DNA from: an uncultured Acidobacteriia bacterium
Lineage (GTDB): Bacteria > Acidobacteriota > Terriglobia > Bryobacterales > Bryobacteraceae
Assembly (NCBI GenBank): GCA_903900705.1
Contig: CAIUOG010000119.1
Span: 24,917 to 88,916, forward strand
Direction of reading: 5' to 3'
Length of the DNA: 64,000 bases
The notes beneath the pieces are model-generated. The model was given only the letters and a program-made list of their open reading frames with translations. It ran no database searches and had not been told where the DNA came from. Shown piece after piece: positions 15,650 to 24,054 of this stretch (within the stretch, counting starts at the first letter, position 1; the number at the start of each line of letters is the position of its first letter). Made by a program: the position numbers and the translations under genes.

Positions 15650-18236
15650 AGGAAAACTCCGCTGTGTTGAAGAGGACATGCGCCAGGTCGGCGCGGCTAT
15701 CCTCGGTATCGCCATGCTGCCTAAGATAGTCGAGTGCGGCGGCCTGCTCTGCCGCGGAGGGCGGACGCGCGAATGCTTCCTGATACATGGAACCCACCAG
15801 GTTCGGTAGAGTACGGTCTTCGACGAGGGTGCGCCTGGCCCACAGCCGCGCCTGCCGCAGCACGAATTCATTGTTCAGCAGCATGAGAGCCTGGCTGGGT
15901 ACGGCGCTTGAACCGCGCGCGCCGATGGTCGAGATGGGCAGCGGGTAGTCAAACGCGAGGAACAGGGGTGTGAGGAAGTTGCGGCGCACCTGGATGTAGA
16001 TGCTGCGGCGGCCGTCGCCATCGAGCGGGCCGCTGGGCGGCTTGCCGCGCCCGTCCTGATATTTGCTGATGAATGGCACCACGCTCGGCCCATAGAGTTT
16101 CGGGTCGAGGTGGCCGGAGAGTTGCAGCATCGCATCGCGGATCGCTTCCCCTTCCAGACGCCGGATGGGAACCGTTTTCTCGTACGCGTCGGTCAGCAGA
16201 ATTTCACGGTGCAGTTGTTTCAGGCTCCAGCCGCTGTCGATAAAATGCCTGGCGAGCGTGTCTAGTAATTGCTGATTGGCGGGTTTCTCGCCCATCACGC
16301 CGAAATTGTCGGTCGACTTCACCAGCCCGGTGCCAAAGTGGTGCATCCAGACGCGGTTCACCATGACGCGAGCCAGCAGCGCCTGCGAATCGTTCGTCAG
16401 CCAGTCGGCAAATTGGAGCCGCCCGGAAGTCTCGCCCACGGGCCGGGTCTGTTGGGTCAGCACCCGCAGGAACCCTCGCGGCACTTCCGCGCCCAGGTTC
16501 TGGTGACTGCCCCGGATGTGAATCTTCACGTTCGCGGGGTCTTCATCGTGGCTGATCATGGCGAAGGTGGATTCCGGCAGCCGGGCTTCGAGCGCCGCAT
16601 CCGGCTCAACCGGCGCGATAGACGGGGCTTCCACAATCGCGGGCGGATCTTTGTGATCCGAGATCACAATTGCCGCCACCGCCATGTACCCGGTGCGCGA
16701 GCGGTCCACCAGTTCGAAGTAGCAGGTGCGGTCTTTCGAGAGCGTCATGCGGTCGGATTTCCAGGTGAAGCCTTCGGCGCCAGTGGGGAAGAAGTGCGAG
16801 CTCTTGTAGTCGTCCGCCACCACGGTCAGCCGGAGATCCCCTTCACCCAGGCGCGGTTTGGTGTACTTCGTGCCCTGAAACAGCACATGGACGTAGAAGC
16901 GCGGCATGCGGAACTTCGGGGACGTGAGCGATCCCACCGCGGCCAGTGACCCGGGGCCCGCCGTATCGGCCACGCCGTTCGAGATGGTGATGCCCTGGCC
17001 TTCCTGATGCCACTGCGCGAACTCCGTGAAGAGTTCGTCGCCCTCGCGGAGTTGCAGTTTCGGGGCTTTGGCGGCGGGTCGCGCGGGGTATTGCCGCATC
17101 ACCTCCGCGATTTCCGTCTGCCGCCGGGGGCTGTCGATCACGGCCTCGCGGACCCGCGTGGAATGCATCACGCCCGCGAGCGCGTAGTAATCGGCGGTGG
17201 GGATGGGGTCGAATTTGTGGTCGTGACAGCGGGCGCAGGCGACGGTCAGACCGAGGAAGGTCTTGCTGAAAACGTCGATCTGGTTGTCCACCTGGTCGGC
17301 GCGCGATTTCACGGAATCGGTGGCGGAGTTCAGGATTTCGCCGAACCACCAGGCGGTTGTGCCCAGGGGCGATTCCAGATACGATCCGTCCTTCGAGAGC
17401 CGGGGGCGGGGCAGCAGATCACCCGCCACGTGCTCGCGGACGAACTGATCGTAGGGCAGATCGTCATTCATGGCGCGGATGACGTAGTCGCGATAGCGCC
17501 AGGCGTCGTTTTTATCGTGATCGTATTCGTGGCCGTTGGTCTCGGCATACCGGACGAGGTCGAGCCAGTGGCGTGCCCAGCGCTCGCCGTATTGGGGGCT
17601 GGCGAGCAGTTTTTCCACGGCGGCGGCCTTGTCCGGGTGGCGCTCGAACGCGGTCAGCGCTTCGGGCGTGGGTGGCAGGCCCGTGAGGTCATACGTGACG
17701 CGGCGCAGCCAGATGTTCGGGGGAACGGCCTGACCCTGCGGCTTCAGAATTGCGTCGATGGCGCCCGCGGTCGCAGGTTTTCCTGAGGCGGGCAGCGGCT
17801 GAAAGGCCCAGAACTTCCGGGCCTGTTCGGGATCGAACTGTTTGGTGAGGGGCTTTGGCGGGCTGGCGGGACCCTCGGAGCGCGGGTCGGGCGCGCCCAG
17901 GGCAATCCACTGGCGGAAATCCGCGATGACGTCGTCGGGCAGTTTGCCGGTGGGCGGCATCTGCAGGTTCGGATCTTTGTAGAGAATTGCCTGGTAGAGG
18001 CGGCTTTCGTCCGGTTTGCCGGGGATGATGGCGGGGCCGGAATCGCCGCCCTGCAGCAGGGACTGGCGGGAGGTGACGCGGAAATTCGCTCGCGGCGACG
18101 CGGCGTGACAGGCCTCACAGCGGGAGGCGAGGATTGGCCGGATGTGCTTTTCGAAGAACTCGGTCTGGTCCGGCGTCTGCGCGAAGGCGAGTGTGGCGGA
18201 CGCGACGAGGATAGAGATGGTCGGGCGAAGTTCCAT
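15639..18236 (-). CDS. PSD1 (planctomycete cytochrome C + DUF1549 + DUF1553) protein
   Basis: 865 residues from ATG 18236 (MELRP, signal peptide to about AFAQ). A planctomycete-type cytochrome domain with haem motif CEACH is followed by a Gly-Asp-Ser-Gly loop and PPTGKLPDD. DUF1549 has [17 protein letters not shown] and a second haem-type [12 protein letters not shown] roughly 200-residue middle region rich in beta strands (FYVHVLFQGTKYTKP, then CYFELVDRSRTGYMAVAAIV) may bind a ligand or carbohydrate. DUF1553 has GRLQFADWLTNDSQ and RVMVNRVWMHHFGTGLV. The protein is predicted exported and dihaem. Biological function is unassigned; it is always found with a DUF1501 partner, here overlapping by 11 bases. 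tRNA-Lys ends 41 bases upstream. Confidence 0.9.
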   Translation of the reverse strand: MELRPTISILVASATLAFAQTPDQTEFFEKHIRPILASRCEACHAASPRANFRVTSRQSLLQGGDSGPAIIPGKPDESRLYQAILYKDPNLQMPPTGKLPDDVIADFRQWIALGAPDPRSEGPASPPKPLTKQFDPEQARKFWAFQPLPASGKPATAGAIDAILKPQGQAVPPNIWLRRVTYDLTGLPPTPEALTAFERHPDKAAAVEKLLASPQYGERWARHWLDLVRYAETNGHEYDHDKNDAWRYRDYVIRAMNDDLPYDQFVREHVAGDLLPRPRLSKDGSYLESPLGTTAWWFGEILNSATDSVKSRADQVDNQIDVFSKTFLGLTVACARCHDHKFDPIPTADYYALAGVMHSTRVREAVIDSPRRQTEIAEVMRQYPARPAAKAPKLQLREGDELFTEFAQWHQEGQGITISNGVADTAGPGSLAAVGSLTSPKFRMPRFYVHVLFQGTKYTKPRLGEGDLRLTVVADDYKSSHFFPTGAEGFTWKSDRMTLSKDRTCYFELVDRSRTGYMAVAAIVISDHKDPPAIVEAPSIAPVEPDAALEARLPESTFAMISHDEDPANVKIHIRGSHQNLGAEVPRGFLRVLTQQTRPVGETSGRLQFADWLTNDSQALLARVMVNRVWMHHFGTGLVKSTDNFGVMGEKPANQQLLDTLARHFIDSGWSLKQLHREILLTDAYEKTVPIRRLEGEAIRDAMLQLSGHLDPKLYGPSVVPFISKYQDGRGKPPSGPLDGDGRRSIYIQVRRNFLTPLFLAFDYPLPISTIGARGSSAVPSQALMLLNNEFVLRQARLWARRTLVEDRTLPNLVGSMYQEAFARPPSAAEQAAALDYLRQHGDTEDSRADLAHVLFNTAEFSYVQ

Positions 18237-18277
18237 CGCGATGATGGAGACCATTATCTATCAGGGGAAGGAAAAGA

Positions 18278-18354
18278 TGGTGAGTCGGGCGGGACTCGAA
18301 CCCGCGACCCTCTCATTAAAAGTGAGATGCTGCTACCAACTGAGCTACCGACTC
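18278..18354 (-). tRNA. tRNA-Lys (anticodon TTT)
   Basis: On the minus strand the acceptor GAGTCGG pairs with CCGACTC. The D arm is GCTC with TTGGTAG loop, the anticodon stem TCTCA/TGAGA has loop CTTTTAA (anticodon TTT), and the T arm is GCGGG-TTCGAGT-CCCGC. Discriminator A is at 18281 and CCA is encoded at 18278-18280. Confidence 0.97.
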
Positions 18355-18366
18355 AGACTCAAAACC

Positions 18367-18375
18367 ATGATACCA
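18367..18375 (-). promoter_or_regulatory. Extended -10 element for tRNA-Lys
   Basis: The minus strand reads TGGTATCAT, a TGn extension plus a -10 hexamer, ending 12 bases before the tRNA-Lys 5' end. I found no good -35. Confidence 0.5.
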
Positions 18376-18400
18376 GCCCGGCACGCGTGGTCCGCGCCGC

Positions 18401-18409
18401 TGCTATAAT
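18401..18409 (+). promoter_or_regulatory. Extended -10 element for tRNA-Leu
   Basis: TGCTATAAT has a TGn extension plus the exact consensus TATAAT at 18404-18409, 18 bases before the tRNA-Leu 5' end. It is divergent from the tRNA-Lys promoter within the same 73-base gap. Confidence 0.65.
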
Positions 18410-18427
18410 TCGAATCGGCCTACCCAC

Positions 18428-18514
18428 GCGAACGTGGCGGAATTGGCAGACGCTCTGGATTTAGGTTCCAGCGCCCGAAAGGGCATGGGAGTTCGACCCT
18501 CCCCGTTCGCACCA
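18428..18514 (+). tRNA. tRNA-Leu (anticodon TAG)
   Basis: A class II cloverleaf: acceptor GCGAACG with CGTTCGC, anticodon stem CTGGA/TCCAG with loop TTTAGGT (anticodon TAG), long variable arm CGCCCGAAAGGGCAT, T arm GGGAG-TTCGACC-CTCCC, discriminator A18511 and encoded CCA at 18512-18514. Confidence 0.97.
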
Positions 18515-18522
18515 TGGTCCCC

Positions 18523-20202
18523 TCAGCGTTTGTCGCCGGAACCTTTGGCCGGAACAATCCCGCGGGCCTCATCCACCAGCAGCATCTGATTGGCGGGCAC
18601 GCCGGAAAAGCTCTGCTTCGTCCCGCTGGGCCATTCCACCTGAATCGATTTGACCACCGTGTCCGCACCCAGGCCGAACGTCAGGGCCAGGTCGCTCTGG
18701 GAGGCGTAGCTCGAGCCGCTGCGGACCGTGCTCCATTGTTTGCCCGACGCGCTTTCGATGCGCACCACGGCGCCGATGCCATCCCGGTTGGACTTCGTCC
18801 CCGCCGTCCGGATGGAGATCCAGTGGTTCCGGTTACCGCCGTCGTTTCGCAGCAGCCGCGCCGGACCGGAGTTCACGGAGAACAGCACGTCCAGATCGCC
18901 GTCGTGATCGAAGTCGCCGTAGATCGCGCCGCGCGCCACCATCGGGGTGGTAAAGGCATCGCCCACTTTGGCCGAAACATTCTCGAACTTTTTGCCGCCG
19001 AGGTTCCGGAACAGCAGAGGCGGTTCCCTGTACTTGATTTTCGGCTGCACGCGCCCGATCTCTTCTTCGATATGCCCGTTGGCCGTGAGGATATCCGGGT
19101 AGCCATCCAGATCGTAGTCGAAGAAAAACACGCCGAACGCGAGAGATAGCAGGCTCTCCCGGCCCACGGTGGAGAGCGGCGCTTCATCCACGAACAGGCC
19201 CTTGCCTTCGTTGTGATAGAGGCCCAGCATCTGGTTCGAGAAATTGCCGACGAGGAGATGCGCGCGGCCGGTGCGGTCATAATCAGCCCAGTCGACGCCC
19301 ATCGCTCCGCGCGCCACGCCGTCTTCGCCGAACGCCACGCCGGCGGACATGCCGAGTTCGCTGAAAGTTCCGTTGCGGTTATTGCGATAGAGCTTGTTGG
19401 GCTGGGTGTCATTGGTCACGAACAGGTCCGGCCATGTGTCCCCGTCGAAATCGATCACGGTGACGCCCAGGGACTTGCTGGTGGCGTCGCCCATGCCCGC
19501 TTTCACCGTCACATCCTCGAAACGCCCGTTGCCCAGGTTGTGATAGAGCTTGCTCTGCGTGCCTTTGTAGGATTCGGGTGTGCAGTAGGATTTCGTCGCG
19601 CCATCGAGCGAACACCAGATGTCGCCTTTCTGCGTCCACTGCACGTAGTTGGCGACGAAGAGGTCGAGCTTGCCGTCCTTGTCGAAATCGAACCAGGCGG
19701 CGCTGGTGGCGAAATTCGCGTTGCTGATGCCGGAGGACTTTGTCACGTCCTTAAACTTGCCGCCGCCCTCGTTGTGGAACAGGCGGTCGCCTTCGAGCGC
19801 GGTGACGTAGATGTCGTCGCGGCCGTCATTGTCGAAGTCTGCCACGGCGACGCCGATGCCGTACATTTCCACGTCGAGACCGCTTCCCGCCGTCACATCG
19901 GTAAACGTGCCGTTCTTATTGTTCCGGTAGAGCGCGGGCAGGGAACGCTGGCCGCGCGGGCTCCAGTCCTTCCCGTTCACCAGAAAGATGTCCTGCCAGC
20001 CGTCGCCATCGGCATCGATAAACGCCGCGCCCGCACCCAGCGTTTCCGGCAGATACTTCTTGCCGGTCTTCCCCGCATTGTGGGTGAAATGGATGCCCGC
20101 CGAAGCCGTGACATCCGTAAAATGCACCTCGGTCACACCCGCCGGAATCGCCAGTAAAGCGGCGAAAAAGAAACAGCCCCCAACTCCCCCGATGACTCTC
20201 AC
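18523..20202 (-). CDS. CRTAC1-type FG-GAP/VCBS repeat protein with ASPIC/UnbV domain
   Basis: 559 residues. After a signal peptide (to about IPAGV), FG-GAP blades repeat every 55-65 residues, each with a calcium-binding Asp-rich loop (DADGDGWQDIF, DFDNDGRDDIY, DFDKDGKLDLF, DFDGDTWPDLF, DYDLDGYPDIL, DFDHDGDLDVL). The C-terminal ASPIC/UnbV module begins at about residue 455 (LLRNDGGNRNHWISI, then VEWPSGTKQSF). It is an exported beta-propeller probably involved in adhesion or protein contacts. The GTG start overlaps the TGA of the upstream multihaem cytochrome gene (GTGA), so the two are made together. This family often sits beside TPR proteins, and here the partner carries the TPRs fused to a cytochrome. 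Confidence 0.88.
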   Translation of the reverse strand: MRVIGGVGGCFFFAALLAIPAGVTEVHFTDVTASAGIHFTHNAGKTGKKYLPETLGAGAAFIDADGDGWQDIFLVNGKDWSPRGQRSLPALYRNNKNGTFTDVTAGSGLDVEMYGIGVAVADFDNDGRDDIYVTALEGDRLFHNEGGGKFKDVTKSSGISNANFATSAAWFDFDKDGKLDLFVANYVQWTQKGDIWCSLDGATKSYCTPESYKGTQSKLYHNLGNGRFEDVTVKAGMGDATSKSLGVTVIDFDGDTWPDLFVTNDTQPNKLYRNNRNGTFSELGMSAGVAFGEDGVARGAMGVDWADYDRTGRAHLLVGNFSNQMLGLYHNEGKGLFVDEAPLSTVGRESLLSLAFGVFFFDYDLDGYPDILTANGHIEEEIGRVQPKIKYREPPLLFRNLGGKKFENVSAKVGDAFTTPMVARGAIYGDFDHDGDLDVLFSVNSGPARLLRNDGGNRNHWISIRTAGTKSNRDGIGAVVRIESASGKQWSTVRSGSSYASQSDLALTFGLGADTVVKSIQVEWPSGTKQSFSGVPANQMLLVDEARGIVPAKGSGDKR

Positions 20203-23012
20203 TCAGACCCTCCCTGGGCTGCCACTGCTTTGCGTTTGGCGGTATTCAGCACCACGGTTTCGTGATCGTGAATGTTCTGCCGCTCATTGTTATCCTCCGG
20301 GCTCACCAGACGCCGCGCGCCGGTGATCGCCTGCGAGGATTCCTCCGCCTTGAAGCGCCGGAAGAGTTTCTCTTCGCGGGCCGCCGCCTGCACATCGCCC
20401 AGGCCGCGCCAGGCCAGCATCGCGGTGTAGTGCATCTGCAGATCTTCCGGATCCACCTGTTCCACGCGCTGCAGGGCATCGAGCGATTCCTTGTATTTCC
20501 GCTGCAGGAAGAGGATGCGCGCCACCTGATTGAGCACCACGCGGTCGCGCGGATATTTCGAAGTCACAATGGCCAGCGACTTCAGCGCGGCATCGTAATC
20601 GCCATCCGCCTTTTCCGCCAGCGCGCGGAAATAATAGGTTCGTCCCAGGGAGGGGTCAATGGCGAGCGACTTCTGTACGTAGGGCTTCGCCGCCTCCACT
20701 TCGCCTTCCTGAATCAGGGCGCGCGCCACGTTCAGCCAGCCATCGGCATAACCCGGCTCCGCTTCGGTGACCTTCTTAAAGGCGTATTCGGCGCCCTTCA
20801 GATCGCCCTGCAGCAGCATGCCGATGCCCCAGTCGTTCCAGCGCTCGCGGTCGGCTTTGGTGGCGACTTGATTCCACTGCGTTTCCGCCGCGTTGTTGGT
20901 CAGGTCGAGCCTTGCTTCCGCCCTGGCGAGAACGATAATCGGCAGGTCCGGAATGTGGTCTTTGATCGCGCCGGAGACATTGGCCGGGATGTTGGCCTTG
21001 TCGAAGCTGTACTGGGCGCTGTTGTGCTCTTTATCGATGAGCGCCGGGTCCTGGCCTGGCTTTGGTTTGCCCGCGTAGGCGAATTCGGTGTAATAGCGCG
21101 TGAATTTCCGGTAATTGAGTTTGGCGCTCAGCGTGACCGGGCCTTTGGCGTCCTTCGGAATGCGCACCAGGAAATGGACGGTATCGGCCGCGCCGGGCTG
21201 GATCTGCCGGGCGTAGAGCACGCTGCGGGCCTGCCAGGCGTTGCGCTTATCGATGGGATTGCCCGCCGCGTCCAGTTGCGCGGCTTTGTAGAAATGCGCG
21301 CCCGGGTCCACCCGGCCCTTGCCGTCCTCTTCCACCTGGCCGCTCCAGAAAATCACCTTGCCGGTGGCATCCACCGCCTGGAGTTCCAGCCAGATATCGA
21401 AGGAGTCGATGGTGCCGCCGGGGAAGAAATGCCCGATCTTGCGCGTCCGGACAACGGCATCCACGCGCGCCGTTACGCCCGGCGTCAGTTTGAGAGCGGC
21501 TTTGTTGAGGGGCGCGGCGACCTTCCCCACTTCGCGAATAAACGTATCGCCAGCCTGATCGGACTCCTCTCCCACCGCCGTACCGCTCATCACCTGCGGC
21601 CCGGTGGCGGCGCGCCGCACCATTCGTGTGCCGCTCTTTTCGTCCACGGGCGAGACGGCAAAGATATCCACCGTAATGAAGCCGGAGGTCAGAAACTTCT
21701 TCGTCGCTTCCATTTGCGCGGCATCCTGATTCACGGTCGGCAGCGCGGTGTTCGCGGCTATGAAGCGGTGGGAATGGATCTTGCCATCGTGATGGCCCGC
21801 TTCGCGGGAAGGTTCCGTCGGCATATGGCAATCCGTGCAGGTCTGCCCTTTGGGTGGATAGTAGAACGACCGCGCGCCCTCGCCAAAACCGCTGGCCTGC
21901 CAGTTGTCGTAGTCATTGAAGCCGCGGAACCAGCGGTAATCGTTCACAGGGACATCGAGATGAACCTTGTGGCAGGCGGAGCAGAACTCTGAAGTGCTCT
22001 GCGTCATGAACGGCTTCAGGAACGTGCGGCGGTGGGGCTCCGGGTTCAGATAAGTCATGAAGTCCACCATGGCCTTCATGTACTTGTTTTTGCTGGTCAT
22101 CAACTGGTGCAGCGGGGGGTACTCGATGGTGAAGCCGCCGTTGCCCATGGTACCTTCCACATGCGTGATGGCATGGCACGACGTGCACGCCAGACCGGCC
22201 TGCGCTTCCGGCGTGTCGATCTGGTCTTTGATGGGTTTATCGAAACGGCCATTGAAGAACACCGCATGGTCATGGCAGCCGGCGCACCACTTGCTGGGAC
22301 CGGGGCCCTTCACTTCCTGCATGTACTCAATGGCTTTCCGGTAGAACTGGTTGTTGAACGAACCGAAATGATGGCTGGAGCTCTTCCACTCGTCGTAGGC
22401 CTGCTTGTGGCACTCGCCACAGGTTTCGGAATCCATGAAGAAGTTGGAGGGGATTACGCCTCCCACATTGGTCTTTGCCGAAGACGGGAAGAACGGCGAC
22501 TTCGGGCCGCCGCCCTCCTCTTCCATGGAAATCGGCGCGACCGGAGGGTTCACAATCTTATCCGCCTGGTTCGGCGCCGCCCTGCGATAGCCCAGCGTCA
22601 GCAGCGGCAGCCCCACCATGACGATACAGGCATACTGGAAGCCCTTCCGGAAGCCGGGTGTAGCCTGCCGGCGGATCCACGGGATCAGGGCCGCAGTCCC
22701 CAACACCCCAGCCACAATGTGCGCGATCAGCACAGGGCGAAGTTCCAGCAGACTGCCCTGCCAGGTCAGATAGCCGCCCGCCAGAAGTGTGATTCCGAAC
22801 AGCAGAGTCGCCACCGGCGCGCGGCGAGCTGCGGAATCGGGCTTGCGAAGACTCCAGAGCAGCCCCAGCGCCAGCCCGATCCCCAGGAGAACATGGAACA
22901 GCACATTGCCCATATAGAACAAGGTGGCGGAAGCGAACGCGGCCAGATACCCGGCGTTCACCAGCAGAATCAGAAAGCCGACGGCCAGCCGGTTCTCAAA
23001 TAGCTTCTTCAT
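20199..23012 (-). CDS. Membrane-anchored pentahaem cytochrome c fused to TPR repeats
   Basis: 937 residues. The N-terminal 140 residues hold four membrane spans. Five CXXCH haem sites follow: CGECH (198), CAGCH (243), CTSCH (276), CSACH (344) and CTDCH (392), with extra His residues that could be distal ligands (SSSHHFGSF, HRFIAANTALP), as in cytochrome c554-like domains. Residues 440-660 are beta-rich with TRKIGHFFPGGTIDSFD. Residues 715-905 contain about five TPR-like units (AEPGYADGWLNVARALIQEG, then AIDPSLGRTYYFRALAEKA). Expected topology is cytoplasmic N-terminus with haems and TPRs in the periplasm, suggesting electron transfer coupled to a protein-binding scaffold. It overlaps the FG-GAP gene by four bases. 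GGAAGAA lies ahead of the ATG. The electron donor and acceptor are unknown. Confidence 0.88.
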   Translation of the reverse strand: MKKLFENRLAVGFLILLVNAGYLAAFASATLFYMGNVLFHVLLGIGLALGLLWSLRKPDSAARRAPVATLLFGITLLAGGYLTWQGSLLELRPVLIAHIVAGVLGTAALIPWIRRQATPGFRKGFQYACIVMVGLPLLTLGYRRAAPNQADKIVNPPVAPISMEEEGGGPKSPFFPSSAKTNVGGVIPSNFFMDSETCGECHKQAYDEWKSSSHHFGSFNNQFYRKAIEYMQEVKGPGPSKWCAGCHDHAVFFNGRFDKPIKDQIDTPEAQAGLACTSCHAITHVEGTMGNGGFTIEYPPLHQLMTSKNKYMKAMVDFMTYLNPEPHRRTFLKPFMTQSTSEFCSACHKVHLDVPVNDYRWFRGFNDYDNWQASGFGEGARSFYYPPKGQTCTDCHMPTEPSREAGHHDGKIHSHRFIAANTALPTVNQDAAQMEATKKFLTSGFITVDIFAVSPVDEKSGTRMVRRAATGPQVMSGTAVGEESDQAGDTFIREVGKVAAPLNKAALKLTPGVTARVDAVVRTRKIGHFFPGGTIDSFDIWLELQAVDATGKVIFWSGQVEEDGKGRVDPGAHFYKAAQLDAAGNPIDKRNAWQARSVLYARQIQPGAADTVHFLVRIPKDAKGPVTLSAKLNYRKFTRYYTEFAYAGKPKPGQDPALIDKEHNSAQYSFDKANIPANVSGAIKDHIPDLPIIVLARAEARLDLTNNAAETQWNQVATKADRERWNDWGIGMLLQGDLKGAEYAFKKVTEAEPGYADGWLNVARALIQEGEVEAAKPYVQKSLAIDPSLGRTYYFRALAEKADGDYDAALKSLAIVTSKYPRDRVVLNQVARILFLQRKYKESLDALQRVEQVDPEDLQMHYTAMLAWRGLGDVQAAAREEKLFRRFKAEESSQAITGARRLVSPEDNNERQNIHDHETVVLNTAKRKAVAAQGGSE

Positions 23013-23090
23013 TTTTGGTGTTCTTCCATTATCTTGAGTCCGGCAGGCCCGGGGAGTAATAGAAAAATACTAGGGGAGTGAAGGTAAAGT

Positions 23091-24047
23091 ATGTCTGAAT
23101 CCATTGAGTTCGCCATCGTGGGCGCCGGTATGGCCGGGCTGACCGCGGCCGCGATGCTCCGTCAGAACAGCCGGCGGGTTGTCCTTCTCGACAAAGGCCG
23201 CGGCGTGGGCGGACGCCTGGCCACCCGCCGGGCCGGCGAGAGCCGCTTTGACCATGGCGCGCAGTTCTTTACCGTACGCGATGCCCGGTTTCGGGCGGCC
23301 GTCGATCAGTGGCGCGCCGCCGGCTGGGTTACGGAATGGTTCACCGAAACCGGGCATACTCGCTACCGGGGTACCGGCGGCATGAACGGTCTGGCCAAAG
23401 AACTGGCGAAACCCTTCGACGTTCGCACGCAGACCGCGGTCACCCGCATCGAAGCCGCGGACGGCGGCTGGCTTCTGGTGACCGGGGCGGGCGACGAAAT
23501 CCATGCCGGGAACCTGCTGATGACCGCTCCGGTCCCGCAGTCGCTTGCGCTGCTGGCGGGCTGCCTGGCTGCGCTCGCGCCCGATGTTTTTGAGGACCTG
23601 CGCGGGATCGACTATGATCCGTGCTTCGCCTTGCTGGCAACGGTCGAAGGACCAGGCCTGGTGCCCGCCCCCGGCTATGTGCGCCCGGAAACCGGCCCCA
23701 TCGCTTTTCTGGCGGACAACACGCGGAAAGGCGTTTCCACGGGTCCCGCCGCGCTGACGATTCATGCGAGTCCCGGCTTCACGCGCGATTATTTTGATGC
23801 CCCGCACGAAGAGATCGCACGGCTTTTACTGGAAGCCGCCGCGCCCTGGCTCGGCGGCGCCGTCACGGCGTGGCAGGTCCACCGGTGGAAGTTCAGCCAG
23901 CCCATAACCCCGGTTTCGGCGGCGTTTCTGTACTCAGCCACCCCCGCGCCGATCGCGTTCGCCGGTGACGCTTTCGGCGGACCCCGCGTGGAAGGCGCAT
24001 TTCTCTCCGGGTTGAGCGCCGCCGAAGCTTTCCTCGCGCTACACTAA
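23091..24047 (+). CDS. FAD-dependent amine-oxidase/renalase-like oxidoreductase
   Basis: 318 residues. The FAD-binding dinucleotide motif is at the start (IVGAGMAGLTAAAML), followed by VVLLDKGRGVGGRLATRR and FDHGAQFFTVRD, characteristic of the renalase/bacterial amine-oxidase-like group. The terminal FAD motif is IAFAGDAFGGPRVEGAFLSG. Length matches the group. It lacks a signal peptide. Bacterial renalase-type enzymes oxidise off-path dihydronicotinamide isomers, but this member could act on something else. AAGG lies upstream of the ATG. It is transcribed divergently from the cytochrome gene across a 78-base gap. Confidence 0.85.
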   Translation: MSESIEFAIVGAGMAGLTAAAMLRQNSRRVVLLDKGRGVGGRLATRRAGESRFDHGAQFFTVRDARFRAAVDQWRAAGWVTEWFTETGHTRYRGTGGMNGLAKELAKPFDVRTQTAVTRIEAADGGWLLVTGAGDEIHAGNLLMTAPVPQSLALLAGCLAALAPDVFEDLRGIDYDPCFALLATVEGPGLVPAPGYVRPETGPIAFLADNTRKGVSTGPAALTIHASPGFTRDYFDAPHEEIARLLLEAAAPWLGGAVTAWQVHRWKFSQPITPVSAAFLYSATPAPIAFAGDAFGGPRVEGAFLSGLSAAEAFLALH

Positions 24048-24054
24048 GCGGAAA

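Noticed and set aside
20262..21992. 576-residue plus-strand frame across the multihaem cytochrome gene
   Set aside because: The minus-strand frame holds CXXCH sites and TPRs; this one is a complement shadow.
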